A stretch of DNA of 52,830 nucleotides from Rhodobacter sp. (GTDB taxonomy: Bacteria; Pseudomonadota; Alphaproteobacteria; Rhodobacterales; Rhodobacteraceae), in contig JADCEF010000015.1 in assembly GCA_020250445.1 (NCBI GenBank), positions 1 through 52,830 on the forward strand. The letters are read 5' to 3'. The notes beneath the pieces were generated by a model, which worked only from the letters and a program-made list of their open reading frames with translations, ran no database searches and was not told the DNA's origin. A program made the translations under genes and the position numbers. Positions 25,857 through 34,025 of the stretch are shown piece after piece (the first letter of the stretch is position 1; the number at the start of each line of letters is the position of its first letter).

Positions 25857-27091
25857 TCGGCCACCCCGGCCTGCGCGGCGGCGGCACGCAGCACCTCGAT
25901 ATCCGCCGCGCGGTCGCCAAAAAGCTGCTGCGCCTCGGCCCAGATCGCGCGGGCGCGGTCGGTTTCCCCCAGCACGCCATAGGCCCTGATCAGACGGGCC
26001 CATTCCCCGGCACTGCCGCCCTGCGTTGCCAGACGGTCGCTGAGCCCTGCCACCATGCCGCGCACCATCTCCTGCCGTTGTTCCGGCGTCATCTCGGCAG
26101 CGGCCGCCACGGCATCGGCGTCCGGGCCGGGGGCTGTGCCTGCCGCATCGGGCAGCGCGTAATTGTCTTCGCCCGCTTCGCTGGCCACCTGCATCAGCTG
26201 CGCGCGCAGCGGGGTGACCCAGGGGTCGTCGGGAAGCGACCGATCCAGCAGCGGCGCCCATAATGAAAAGGTCCGGTCGGGCCGACCCACCTGGGCAAAC
26301 ATCAGGCCGGCATAATAGGTGGCCGTCCCGTTCAGCGGATCGCGCTGAAGGGCGCGGGTGATCTCGGCCTCTGCCTCGGGCGAGACATAGCCCCCCGCGC
26401 CCAGAATCATCATCTCGGCCAGCATGGCGTGATCGTCGGCGCTGACGGCATCGCCCAGGATGGCTATGACCCGTCTTTGCGCCGCCGCCGCCGCCGCGTA
26501 ATTGCCAAGGCCGGATTCGTTGCGCGCCAGCAGGCGGTGCCCCTCCAGATCCTCGGGGCGGTCCGTCAGCGCGCGGCGCAACTGGTCCATCAGCGTCGAA
26601 AAGGCAGGGTCAACAGGGCCGGGGGCCGGCGCGCGGGCGGCTGCGGCTGCCTCGGCCTCGGCCTGCGACGGACGGGTGCGATAGACCTCTTCCGAGGCCG
26701 CAAGCCGCCCGGCGATCGGCAGGTCCGGATAGCCGGGCGCGCCGAGGCGGGCATAGGTCCAGACCCCGCCCAGCATCACCGCCGCGACGAGACCCGCCAT
26801 GGCAAGCGTGATGCGGCGCGGGGCCGCGTCAGCGCCCGTCCGGGCATCGTCGCCCAGGGCACGATCCGCCTCCAGCACCCGGCGCGCCACCTCGGTGCGC
26901 AGCCGCCCGGCCTCGGCGGGGGCGATGACGCCGCGGGCCAGGTCGCGGTCCACCTCGCGCAGCTGGTCACGGTAGACGCGCAGGTCATAGGCCGCCGCCG
27001 GCCCGTCACCGGCGCGCCCGCGCAGCAGCGCCAGCAGCAGCAGCACTGTTACCGCAAGACCGATCCCTGCCGCCGCAATCCAGAATGCCAT
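25853..27091 (-). CDS. ccmI: Cytochrome c biogenesis protein CcmI
   Basis: A 412-residue membrane protein with TPR repeats that holds apocytochrome c for haem ligation in the System I pathway. The N-terminal TM (residues 2-23) is followed by the conserved DLRVYRDQLREVDRDLARGV cytoplasmic segment, a second TM (ITLAMAGLVAAVMLGGVW), and a periplasmic TPR domain (DRPEDLEGHRLLARNESGLG and following repeats). AAAGGGGGC precedes the ATG. It is separated from ccmABCDG (49-52 kb) in this window. It heads the leftward ccmI-ruvX-DUF1289 operon and is divergent from soxB. Confidence 0.93.
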   Translation of the reverse strand: MAFWIAAAGIGLAVTVLLLLALLRGRAGDGPAAAYDLRVYRDQLREVDRDLARGVIAPAEAGRLRTEVARRVLEADRALGDDARTGADAAPRRITLAMAGLVAAVMLGGVWTYARLGAPGYPDLPIAGRLAASEEVYRTRPSQAEAEAAAAARAPAPGPVDPAFSTLMDQLRRALTDRPEDLEGHRLLARNESGLGNYAAAAAAQRRVIAILGDAVSADDHAMLAEMMILGAGGYVSPEAEAEITRALQRDPLNGTATYYAGLMFAQVGRPDRTFSLWAPLLDRSLPDDPWVTPLRAQLMQVASEAGEDNYALPDAAGTAPGPDADAVAAAAEMTPEQRQEMVRGMVAGLSDRLATQGGSAGEWARLIRAYGVLGETDRARAIWAEAQQLFGDRAADIEVLRAAAAQAGVAE

Positions 27092-27267
27092 GCTGCCCCC
27101 TTTGATGGGAGTGGATGTAATCGCTGGCCGCCAAGGGCAAAAGGTGCAATCTTCTGCCGGGCTGTGGTGCCGTGTCGCATTTTTCCCGATTGTGCCGCTT
27201 GTGACTGCGGATAAAACTGTGTCCCGTTCCATAGCAGCGCCACAGCCGCACAGCGATCAGGCCGCCC

Positions 27268-28515
27268 ATGACACGCTATTCCGCTTTCGCCATCGCCCGT
27301 GAGGCGCTGCGCAACCATCAGGGCTGGCAGCGCGCCTGGGCCAGGGCCACGCCGAAGGCGCGCTATGATGTGGTGATCATCGGGGCCGGGGGCCACGGCC
27401 TGGCCACGGCCTATTACCTTGGCAGGAATCACGGCATCACCAATGTGGCGGTGATCGAAAAGGGCTGGCTGGGCGGCGGGAACACCGGGCGCAACACCAC
27501 GATCATCCGGTCGAACTATCTGCAGGACCCGTCGGCGGCGCTGTATGAAAAGGCGCGCAGCCTGTATGAGACGTTGAGCCAGGAGCTGAACTACAACGTC
27601 ATGTTCAGCCCGCGCGGGTTGTTGATGCTGGCCCAGACCCATCACGAGGTGCGCGGCTATCTGCGCACCGTGCATGCCAACATGCTGCAGGGGGTGCAGA
27701 CCGAATGGATCGGGCCGGACCGGGTGAAAGACCTGGTGCCGATCATCAATATCGACGGGCCGCGCTATCCGGTGCTGGGGGCGCTGTATCAGGCGCGCGG
27801 TGGCACGGCGCGGCATGATGCCGTGGCCTGGGGCTATGCCCGGGCCTGTTCGGCGATGGGCATGGACATCATCCAGCAATGCGAGGTGACCGGCGTGCGG
27901 TCCGACGCAGGCCGGGTGACGGGGGTGGAGACCACAAAAGGCTTCATCGGCACAGGCAAGCTGGGCATCGTCGTGGCCGGCCATTCGGGGCAGGTGGCCG
28001 AGATGGCCGGTTTCCGCCTGCCGGTCGAGGCGGTGGCGCTGCAGGCGCTGGTGTCTGAACCGATCAAGCCCTGCATGGATGTGGTGGTGATGGCCAATAC
28101 CGTGCATGGCTACATGAGCCAGTCCGACAAGGGCGAAATGGTGATCGGCGGCGGCACCGACGGGTTCAACAACTTCACCCAGCGCGGCAGCTTTCACCAT
28201 ATCGAGGAAACGTTGCGCGCCCTGATCGAGACCTTTCCGATGATCTCGCGCCTCAAGATGCTGCGCCAGTGGGGCGGCATCGTGGACATGACCGGGGACC
28301 GGTCCCCCATCATCTCCAAGACCCCGCTGGGCAACTGCTTCATCAACTGCGGCTGGGGCACCGGCGGGTTCAAGGCGATTCCCGGCTCCGGCTGGGCCAT
28401 GGCCGAACTGATGGCAAAGGGCGAGCCGGGGCCGCTGGCGGCGGATTTCGGGATGGAGCGGTTCCGCGAGGGGCGGTTCATCGATGAAAGCGTGGCGGCG
28501 GGGGTCGCGCATTGA
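27268..28515 (+). CDS. soxB: Sarcosine oxidase, beta subunit
   Basis: A 415-residue flavoprotein subunit of heterotetrameric sarcosine oxidase, which demethylates sarcosine to glycine with methylene-tetrahydrofolate and hydrogen peroxide as products. The FAD motif GAGGHG is at residues 39-44. H183 in GGTARHDAVAWGY is in the block that carries the covalent FMN in characterised enzymes (from memory). The C-terminus ends normally (GRFIDESVAAGVAH), so the gene is intact. It is the first gene of the sox operon. Its TGA shares a base with the ATG of an AT-rich foreign-looking gene. The ribosome-binding site is weak. Confidence 0.96.
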   Translation: MTRYSAFAIAREALRNHQGWQRAWARATPKARYDVVIIGAGGHGLATAYYLGRNHGITNVAVIEKGWLGGGNTGRNTTIIRSNYLQDPSAALYEKARSLYETLSQELNYNVMFSPRGLLMLAQTHHEVRGYLRTVHANMLQGVQTEWIGPDRVKDLVPIINIDGPRYPVLGALYQARGGTARHDAVAWGYARACSAMGMDIIQQCEVTGVRSDAGRVTGVETTKGFIGTGKLGIVVAGHSGQVAEMAGFRLPVEAVALQALVSEPIKPCMDVVVMANTVHGYMSQSDKGEMVIGGGTDGFNNFTQRGSFHHIEETLRALIETFPMISRLKMLRQWGGIVDMTGDRSPIISKTPLGNCFINCGWGTGGFKAIPGSGWAMAELMAKGEPGPLAADFGMERFREGRFIDESVAAGVAH

Positions 28516-29219
28516 TGAGTATTGAGCACTTTAGTTGGTGGAATATTGTTCCTTCGCTAGTCGGGGGATTAATGTCTGCGGCTTCTGCAGTTGGAATGTT
28601 TTATCTTGCTCAACGTACTGAGAGAAAGAAGCGTGAGGCAGAAGGAAGAAGGAAGTCTGCTCAAGCGGCCTTTGAGGGTTTTTGGAAGCTGCGGGCTATA
28701 GCAGCAGGGCAAATAAACCTGAATAGAGAGATCACGGATCAGTACATCGAAGCGCGACTTTCTGGTGCCGAAGATATGCTTCCTGCCAACAAGGTACTTG
28801 GGATTCTTGGGGCTCCTAATGGGTATGAGCACCTAGCCTCTTCCGAATATCTCTTCTTGATAAAGCAAAGGAAGGCGGAACTAATTGCCGAGATTGATCT
28901 CGTCGTGCGAAGAGCAATGAATAATGAAGTTTCTGCGCAAAAGTATAATGAATTGCGAATTGATTTCGAAGAATTTATTGCGAAGAATGCTGATTTTATT
29001 GCGCCTCATGCCGGGACAAGAGCATCAGTTGAACTTAAGGGAAATGCTGGCTCTATCGCAGATATCAAAATTAGTAGACTAAACAATCTTCTTGGTCAAA
29101 TTGAAGAACATTTGGACGAGGATTGCAAGAATTCAAAGAAGGTGGTTGAGGAATTCCTCATGGCTGCGCGCGCTGAATTTGGTGAAGATTTCCCCAAATT
29201 CAAATTCGAGTGGGAATAG
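28515..29219 (+). CDS. Unrecognised membrane-anchored helical protein, AT-rich insert in the sox operon
   Basis: A 234-residue protein I cannot assign to a family. One N-terminal hydrophobic segment (about residues 8-28, WNIVPSLVGGLMSAASAVGM) is followed by a basic stretch (AQRTERKKREAEGRRKSAQ) that should stay in the cytoplasm, then a long, mostly alpha-helical charged domain ending EDFPKFKFEWE. The DNA is strikingly poorer in GC than its surroundings: hand counts of two 60-base lines gave 28 % and 48 %, against roughly 65 % or more nearby, and codons end often in A or T. Its ATG shares a base with the soxB TGA, and soxD starts 2 nt after its stop. This looks like a horizontally acquired gene inserted in frame with operon translation. 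Confidence 0.82.
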   Translation: MSIEHFSWWNIVPSLVGGLMSAASAVGMFYLAQRTERKKREAEGRRKSAQAAFEGFWKLRAIAAGQINLNREITDQYIEARLSGAEDMLPANKVLGILGAPNGYEHLASSEYLFLIKQRKAELIAEIDLVVRRAMNNEVSAQKYNELRIDFEEFIAKNADFIAPHAGTRASVELKGNAGSIADIKISRLNNLLGQIEEHLDEDCKNSKKVVEEFLMAARAEFGEDFPKFKFEWE

Positions 29220-29221
29220 CA

Positions 29222-29542
29222 ATGCTTCTCCTGACCTGCCCCTGTTGCGGCATTGCCGCCGAGGAAACCGAGCTTGCCCCCGGCGGTGAGGCGCATCTGA
29301 AGCGCTTTGGCCCCGGATCGTCGGATGACGATTTCGAGGCCTACATGTTCGCGCGCAAGAACCCCAAGGGCGTGCATTTCGAACGCTGGCGGCATGCCTA
29401 TGGCTGCGGCAAGTGGTTCATGGCCGCGCGCTGCACCGCCACGCTGGAGGTGTTCGGCACCTATCCCGCGCAAGTGCCCGGCCCGCCGCCCGAAATCATG
29501 GCCCGGATCAAGGCCCGCCGCCCCGGCTGGTCCCCCGAATGA
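29222..29542 (+). CDS. soxD: Sarcosine oxidase, delta subunit
   Basis: A 106-residue zinc-binding subunit of the heterotetrameric sarcosine oxidase. Zinc ligand candidates are C6, C8 and C9 in TCPCCG plus H58 and C62 in WRHAYGCGKWF. The conserved FGPGSSDDDFEAYMFARKNP and GCGKWF blocks are present. Composition returns to the GC-rich norm at its first codons. It follows the AT-rich gene by 2 nt and is separated from soxA by 172 bp that include a palindrome pair, so the operon spacing is wider than usual here. Confidence 0.94.
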   Translation: MLLLTCPCCGIAAEETELAPGGEAHLKRFGPGSSDDDFEAYMFARKNPKGVHFERWRHAYGCGKWFMAARCTATLEVFGTYPAQVPGPPPEIMARIKARRPGWSPE

Positions 29543-29566
29543 CCCGCTGCCATCCCCCCCTTCCAT

Positions 29567-29686
29567 CCTCCCCCACAAGGGGGGAGGGGCCGGTCGCGCC
29601 CCCCTGCGCCGTCGGCCCCCGCATCCTGACGACGCTGCCCACCCGCGCCTGCTTGCCCCCTTGTGGGCGAGGGTTGGGGTGGGGGG
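29567..29686. repeat. Inverted palindrome pair (REPIN-like) between soxD and soxA
   Basis: The left arm (29567..29589) contains CCCCCACAAGGGGGG and the right arm (29655..29686) contains CCCCCTTGTGGG followed by a G-rich tail. The right arm is the reverse complement of the left in its core (CCCACAAGGGGG). About 65 bp separate them. This is the layout of paired REP sequences. It fills most of the soxD-soxA spacer. Confidence 0.7.
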
Positions 29687-29714
29687 CCGTCCACCAAGCC
29701 GCAGGAACAAGAGC

Positions 29715-32700
29715 ATGAGCACGCGTCTGGCCCGTGGCGGCCGCCTGATCGACCGGTCGTCGGCAGCCGAATTCACTTTCAACGGGAAGCGGTTGCGCGG
29801 CTACCGGGGCGATACGCTGGCCTCGGCGCTTTTGGCCAATGACCAGATGCTGGTCGGGCGCAGCTTCAAGTACCATCGCCCGCGCGGCATCGTCGGGTCC
29901 GGTCCGGAAGAACCAAATGCGCTGGTCAACCTCGGGCAGGGCGGGCGGCTGGAACCCAATCAGCGCGCCACCACGACGGAGCTTTTTGACGGGCTGGTCT
30001 GCACCAGCCAGAACCATTGGCCCAGCCTTGAATTCGATGTGGGCGTGCTGAACAATTATGCCGCGCGCCTTCTGCCGGCAGGGTTTTACTACAAGACCTT
30101 CATCCACCCGCGCGCCTTCTGGAAACATGTGTTCGAGCCGGTCATCCGCAAGGCGGCCGGCCTTGGCAAGGCACCGAAGGACCGCGATGCGGACCGCTAT
30201 GAACAGGCCTATGCCTTTTGCGACCTGCTGGTGATCGGCGGCGGGATTGCCGGGCTGGAAGCGGCCCTTGTCGCGGCCCGTGCGGGCCTGCGCGTGATGC
30301 TGCTGGAACAGGCCGCCCATTGGGGCGGGCGCGCGCCCGTGGACGGGCTTCAGATCGATGGCAGGCCGGCGCAGGACTGGGTCGATGCCACGGTGGCCAC
30401 CCTTGCCGCGATGGACAGCGTCACCCTGCGGCTGCGCTGCACCGGGGCCGGGGTTTACGATCACGGCTATGTCCTGGCGGATGAACGGGTGGCCGACCAT
30501 ACCCCCGGCGACGGGCGGCCCAAACACCGGCTGTGGCGCATCCGCGCCGGGCGCATCATCACCGCGACCGGGGCCATCGAACGCCCGCTGTCCTTTGCCG
30601 GCAATGACATTCCCGGCGTCATGCTCGCCTCGGCAGTGCGCGACTATGTCGTCAACCAGGCGGTGTCGCCCGGCGACCGCACCGTGGTTGTCACCAACAA
30701 TGACGATGCCTACCGCACCGCCATCGCGCTGGTGGAGGCGGGCCTTTCCGTACCTTGCATCATCGATGCCCGCAGCACCGCGTCCGGCCTGCTGGCCGAC
30801 CGTGCCCGCGCGCTGGGCATCCGCATCGAGGCGGGCCGGGCCATTGCAAAGGTCCGGGGCGGCAAGCGGGTGACGGGCGTGTCGCTGTGCCTCCAGGCGG
30901 GCGAGGGATCGGTGCTGGAAGAGATCGCCTGCGACGCCGTCGCCATGTCGGGCGGCTGGTCGCCCGTGGTGCATCTGTGGAGCCATTGCGGCGGCAAGCT
31001 GATCTGGGATGGCGCGCAGGCCTGTTTCCGCCCCGACCCCGACCGGCCGCCGCTGACCCATGACGGCAGCGCCATGGTCATCGCCGCCGGTGCCGCCAAT
31101 GGCGCGCTGGACGATGGGGCGGTGCTGGCCGATGCCCATGCCGCCGGTCTGGCCGCCGTGACGGCCGCAGGGGCCAGGGCGAAGAAACCGGCGGCCCCGG
31201 TGGTTGCCGACCCCGTCGCCCCTGCGGTGGAACCGGTCTGGGTGATGCCGCAGGGGGCTGGCCCCGACCTGCGCGCCAAGATGTGGCTTGACTATCAGAA
31301 CGATGTCAAGGTTTCGGACGTGCAGCTTGCGGCGCGCGAGGGCTATGAGAGTGTGGAGCATACCAAGCGCTATACCACGCTGGGCATGGCGACAGATCAG
31401 GGTAAACTTAGCAATATCAATGGGCTGGCCGTTCTTTCTCAGTCGTTGAATGAAGATATCCCGCAGGTGGGCACCACCACCTTCCGCCCGCCTTACACCC
31501 CCGTTACCCTGGGGGCGCTGGCAGGCGAGGCGCGGGGCGAGATTTTCCAGCCGCTGCGCCGCACCCCGATCCACGGCTGGCACGAGGCTGCCGGGGCTTA
31601 TCTTGAACCCGTCGGCCTGTGGCGCCGCCCCTATTGCTTTGCGCGACCGGGCGAGACGCATGAGCAGGCCGTCCACCGCGAGGTTCTGAACGTCCGCCAG
31701 GCGGTGGGCCTGCTGGATGCCTCGACCCTGGGCAAGATCATCGTCAAGGGCCCCGATGCGGGCCGGTTCCTGGACATGCTTTACACCGGCGTGATGTCGA
31801 CCCTGCCCGTCGGCAAATGCCGCTACGGGCTGATGTGCGGCGAATCCGGCTTTCTGATGGATGACGGTGTTGTGGCGCGCATCGATCAGGAGACCTGGCT
31901 GTGCCACACCACCTCGGGCGGGGCGGACCGCATCCATGGCCATATGGAAGACTGGCTGCAATGCGAATGGTGGGACTGGCAGGTCTTCACCGCCAATGTC
32001 ACCGAACAGTTTGCGCAAGTGGCCGTTGCCGGCCCCAACGCGCGCAAACTGCTGGAAAAGCTGGGCGGCATGGATGTGTCGAAAGAGGCGCTGCCCTTCA
32101 TGACCTGGGCCGATGGCACGCTGGGCGAGTTTGCCGTGCGCGCCTATCGCATCAGCTTCTCGGGCGAGCTCAGCTATGAAATCGCCGTGCCGGCCAGTCA
32201 CGGGCTGGCGTTCTGGAAGGCCTGCGTCGCGGCGGGCGAGGGGCTGGGCCTGATGCCCTACGGCACCGAGGCGCTGCATGTGCTGCGGGCCGAGAAGGGC
32301 TTTATCATGATCGGGGATGAAACCGACGGCACCGTCATTCCGCAGGACCTTGGCCTGGGCTGGGCGATCTCGAAGACGAAACCCGATTATCTGGGCAAGC
32401 GCGGGCAGGAACGGCCCTTCCTGGCCGCGGCCGACCGCTGGCGACTGGTCGGCCTTGAAACGCTGGATGGCTCTGTCATCCCCGATGGTGCCTATGCGGT
32501 GGCCGAAGGGACGAACCCGAACGGGCAGCGCAACGTGCAGGGGCGCGTCACCTCGAGCTATTTCTCGCCGACGCTGGGGCGCGGCATTGCCATGGGGCTG
32601 GTGCGCCGCGGGCCGGAGCGGATGGGCGAGGTGCTTGAATTTCCAAAGGTCGGGGGCGGGTCCGTCATGGCGCGCATCGTGGGTCCGGTGGTTTACGACA

Positions 32701-32726
32701 AGGACGGGGAGAAGCAGCATGTCTGA
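29715..32726 (+). CDS. soxA: Sarcosine oxidase, alpha subunit
   Basis: A 1003-residue subunit carrying the NAD-binding and folate-binding (aminomethyltransferase-like) domains of heterotetrameric sarcosine oxidase. The N-terminal ferredoxin-like 2Fe-2S-fold domain (residues 1-110) begins STRLARGGRLIDRSS. A dinucleotide motif LLVIGGGIAGLEAAL follows near residue 175, and from about 610 the GcvT-like domain begins (RRTPIHGWHEAAGA). The stretch 31392..31462, encoding GKLSNINGLAVLSQSLNEDI, uses noticeably more A/T-ending codons than its flanks. The end overlaps soxG by 8 nt. AGGA lies 9-12 nt before the ATG. Confidence 0.96.
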   Translation: MSTRLARGGRLIDRSSAAEFTFNGKRLRGYRGDTLASALLANDQMLVGRSFKYHRPRGIVGSGPEEPNALVNLGQGGRLEPNQRATTTELFDGLVCTSQNHWPSLEFDVGVLNNYAARLLPAGFYYKTFIHPRAFWKHVFEPVIRKAAGLGKAPKDRDADRYEQAYAFCDLLVIGGGIAGLEAALVAARAGLRVMLLEQAAHWGGRAPVDGLQIDGRPAQDWVDATVATLAAMDSVTLRLRCTGAGVYDHGYVLADERVADHTPGDGRPKHRLWRIRAGRIITATGAIERPLSFAGNDIPGVMLASAVRDYVVNQAVSPGDRTVVVTNNDDAYRTAIALVEAGLSVPCIIDARSTASGLLADRARALGIRIEAGRAIAKVRGGKRVTGVSLCLQAGEGSVLEEIACDAVAMSGGWSPVVHLWSHCGGKLIWDGAQACFRPDPDRPPLTHDGSAMVIAAGAANGALDDGAVLADAHAAGLAAVTAAGARAKKPAAPVVADPVAPAVEPVWVMPQGAGPDLRAKMWLDYQNDVKVSDVQLAAREGYESVEHTKRYTTLGMATDQGKLSNINGLAVLSQSLNEDIPQVGTTTFRPPYTPVTLGALAGEARGEIFQPLRRTPIHGWHEAAGAYLEPVGLWRRPYCFARPGETHEQAVHREVLNVRQAVGLLDASTLGKIIVKGPDAGRFLDMLYTGVMSTLPVGKCRYGLMCGESGFLMDDGVVARIDQETWLCHTTSGGADRIHGHMEDWLQCEWWDWQVFTANVTEQFAQVAVAGPNARKLLEKLGGMDVSKEALPFMTWADGTLGEFAVRAYRISFSGELSYEIAVPASHGLAFWKACVAAGEGLGLMPYGTEALHVLRAEKGFIMIGDETDGTVIPQDLGLGWAISKTKPDYLGKRGQERPFLAAADRWRLVGLETLDGSVIPDGAYAVAEGTNPNGQRNVQGRVTSSYFSPTLGRGIAMGLVRRGPERMGEVLEFPKVGGGSVMARIVGPVVYDKDGEKQHV

Positions 32727-33276
32727 TCCGGTCAGCGCCTTGGGCCATGCCGCCTTTGACGGATTCGCGCGCGTCCGCGAAATCGGGCCGCTCGGGATGA
32801 TCACCCTGCGCGCCAGGGCCGATCTTCCGGCACTTCCTGCCGCCGTCGCAGCTGCCACCGGCCTTGGTCTGCCGGCGGTGCGGCGCATCGTGACGGCAGG
32901 GGACCGGTCCATCGCCTGGATGTCCCCCGACGAATGGCTGATCGTGCTGCCCTATCCGCAGGTCGCGCAGACGCTGGCCGGGCTGGCAGAGGCGCTGCAG
33001 GGCCAGCATCATCTGGCTGTCGACGTTTCGGACGCGCGGGCGGTGTTGCGCATCGAAGGGGCAAGGGCCGGTGACGTGCTGATGAAGCTGTCGCCGGTTG
33101 ATCAGGCGCGGCTGGAACCGGACGAGGTGCGCCGGACCCGCGCCGCCCAGGTCGCCTGCGCCCTGTGGCGCGAGGGCGATGGATACACGCTGGTCTGTTT
33201 CCGGTCGGTGGCGGGTTATGTCATGGGCCTGCTGACCCATTCCGCACAGCCCGGAAGCGAGATCTTTCCGGCCTGA
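32719..33276 (+). CDS. soxG: Sarcosine oxidase, gamma subunit
   Basis: A 185-residue subunit completing the sarcosine oxidase tetramer. The family pattern is present: LGMITLRARADLPALPAAV near the N-terminus, TAGDRSIAWMSPDEWLIVLP in the middle, VDVSDARAVLRIEGARAGDVL and YTLVCFRSVAGYVMGLL at the end. It is a GcvT-like fold fragment. The ATG lies 8 nt inside the end of soxA, so translation is coupled. A weak hairpin with TTTT follows the stop and probably ends the operon. Confidence 0.92.
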   Translation: MSDPVSALGHAAFDGFARVREIGPLGMITLRARADLPALPAAVAAATGLGLPAVRRIVTAGDRSIAWMSPDEWLIVLPYPQVAQTLAGLAEALQGQHHLAVDVSDARAVLRIEGARAGDVLMKLSPVDQARLEPDEVRRTRAAQVACALWREGDGYTLVCFRSVAGYVMGLLTHSAQPGSEIFPA

Positions 33277-33309
33277 AGCGGCTGGTTCCCGCCTGCCCGG
33301 CAGGGCCTG

Positions 33310-33331
33310 GGGGCCTTCTGCCCCGCCTTTT
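33310..33331 (+). terminator. Candidate terminator of the sox operon
   Basis: A 5-bp GGGGC/GCCCC stem (33310..33314 with 33320..33324) is followed by GCC and TTTT at 33328..33331, 34 nt after the soxG stop. Confidence 0.45.
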
Positions 33332-33354
33332 CATCACGAACCACAGGGCGGCCC

Positions 33355-33384
33355 TTGACCTTGTCGTTGCCGGGCCGCTTATAC
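33355..33384 (+). promoter_or_regulatory. Candidate sigma-70 promoter of sodB
   Basis: TTGACC (33355..33360) and TTATAC (33379..33384) are separated by 18 nt and lie just upstream of sodB, after the sox terminator candidate. Both boxes are good matches in GC-rich DNA. The expected start of transcription is about 30 nt before the ATG. Confidence 0.6.
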
Positions 33385-33421
33385 AGCCCCAAGAGCTTCA
33401 CCGAACCGAGAGGAGAGTTCC

Positions 33422-34024
33422 ATGGCCTTCACCCTTCCCGATCTTCCCTATGCCCATGACGCGCTTGCAGCCCTTGGCATGTCCAAAGAAACGCTGGAAT
33501 ACCACCACGACCTGCACCACAAGGCCTATGTCGACAACGGCAACAAGCTGATCGCCGGCACCGAGTGGGAAAACAGATCGGTCGAAGACATCGTGACCGG
33601 CACCTATCAGGCCGGTGCCGTGGCGCAGAACGGCATTTTCAACAATGCCAGCCAGCACTGGAACCACGCCCTGTTCTGGCAGATCATGGGGCCGGGCGAG
33701 GCCAAGAAGATGCCCGGTGTGCTGGACAAGGCCCTGACCGAGGCCTTCGGTTCGGTGCAGAAGTTCAAGGATGATTTCGCCGCCGCCGGGGCCGGTCAGT
33801 TCGGCTCTGGCTGGGCCTGGCTGGTCAGGGACAAGGACGGGTCGCTGAAGGTCACCAAGACCGAGAACGGCGTGAACCCGCTGTGCTTCGGCCAGACCGC
33901 CCTTCTGGGCTGCGACGTGTGGGAGCACAGCTACTACATCGACTTCCGCAACAGGCGCCCGGCCTATCTGACCAATTTCCTTGAGAAACTGGTCAACTGG
34001 GACGCAGTCGCGGCACGGATGTGA
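33422..34024 (+). CDS. sodB: Superoxide dismutase (Fe/Mn family, probably Fe)
   Basis: A 200-residue cytoplasmic superoxide dismutase. The four metal ligands are visible: H28 in LEYHHDLHHKAYV, H82 in SQHWNHALFW, and D165 and H169 in GCDVWEHSYYIDF. The overall pattern (start AFTLPDLPYAHDALAALGMS, length 200) resembles SodB more than SodA, so iron is the more likely metal. A strong AGAGGAGAG ribosome-binding site and a good promoter precede it. It stands just after the sarcosine oxidase operon, whose product includes hydrogen peroxide, although no regulatory link is visible. Confidence 0.95.
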   Translation: MAFTLPDLPYAHDALAALGMSKETLEYHHDLHHKAYVDNGNKLIAGTEWENRSVEDIVTGTYQAGAVAQNGIFNNASQHWNHALFWQIMGPGEAKKMPGVLDKALTEAFGSVQKFKDDFAAAGAGQFGSGWAWLVRDKDGSLKVTKTENGVNPLCFGQTALLGCDVWEHSYYIDFRNRRPAYLTNFLEKLVNWDAVAARM

Positions 34025-34025
34025 C

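Noticed and set aside
29508-32912. 1134-codon open frame on the minus strand across soxA
   Set aside because: It is the antisense shadow of a complete, well-conserved sarcosine oxidase alpha gene; its protein has no domain and is rich in His, Arg and Gly, as GC-rich antisense frames are.
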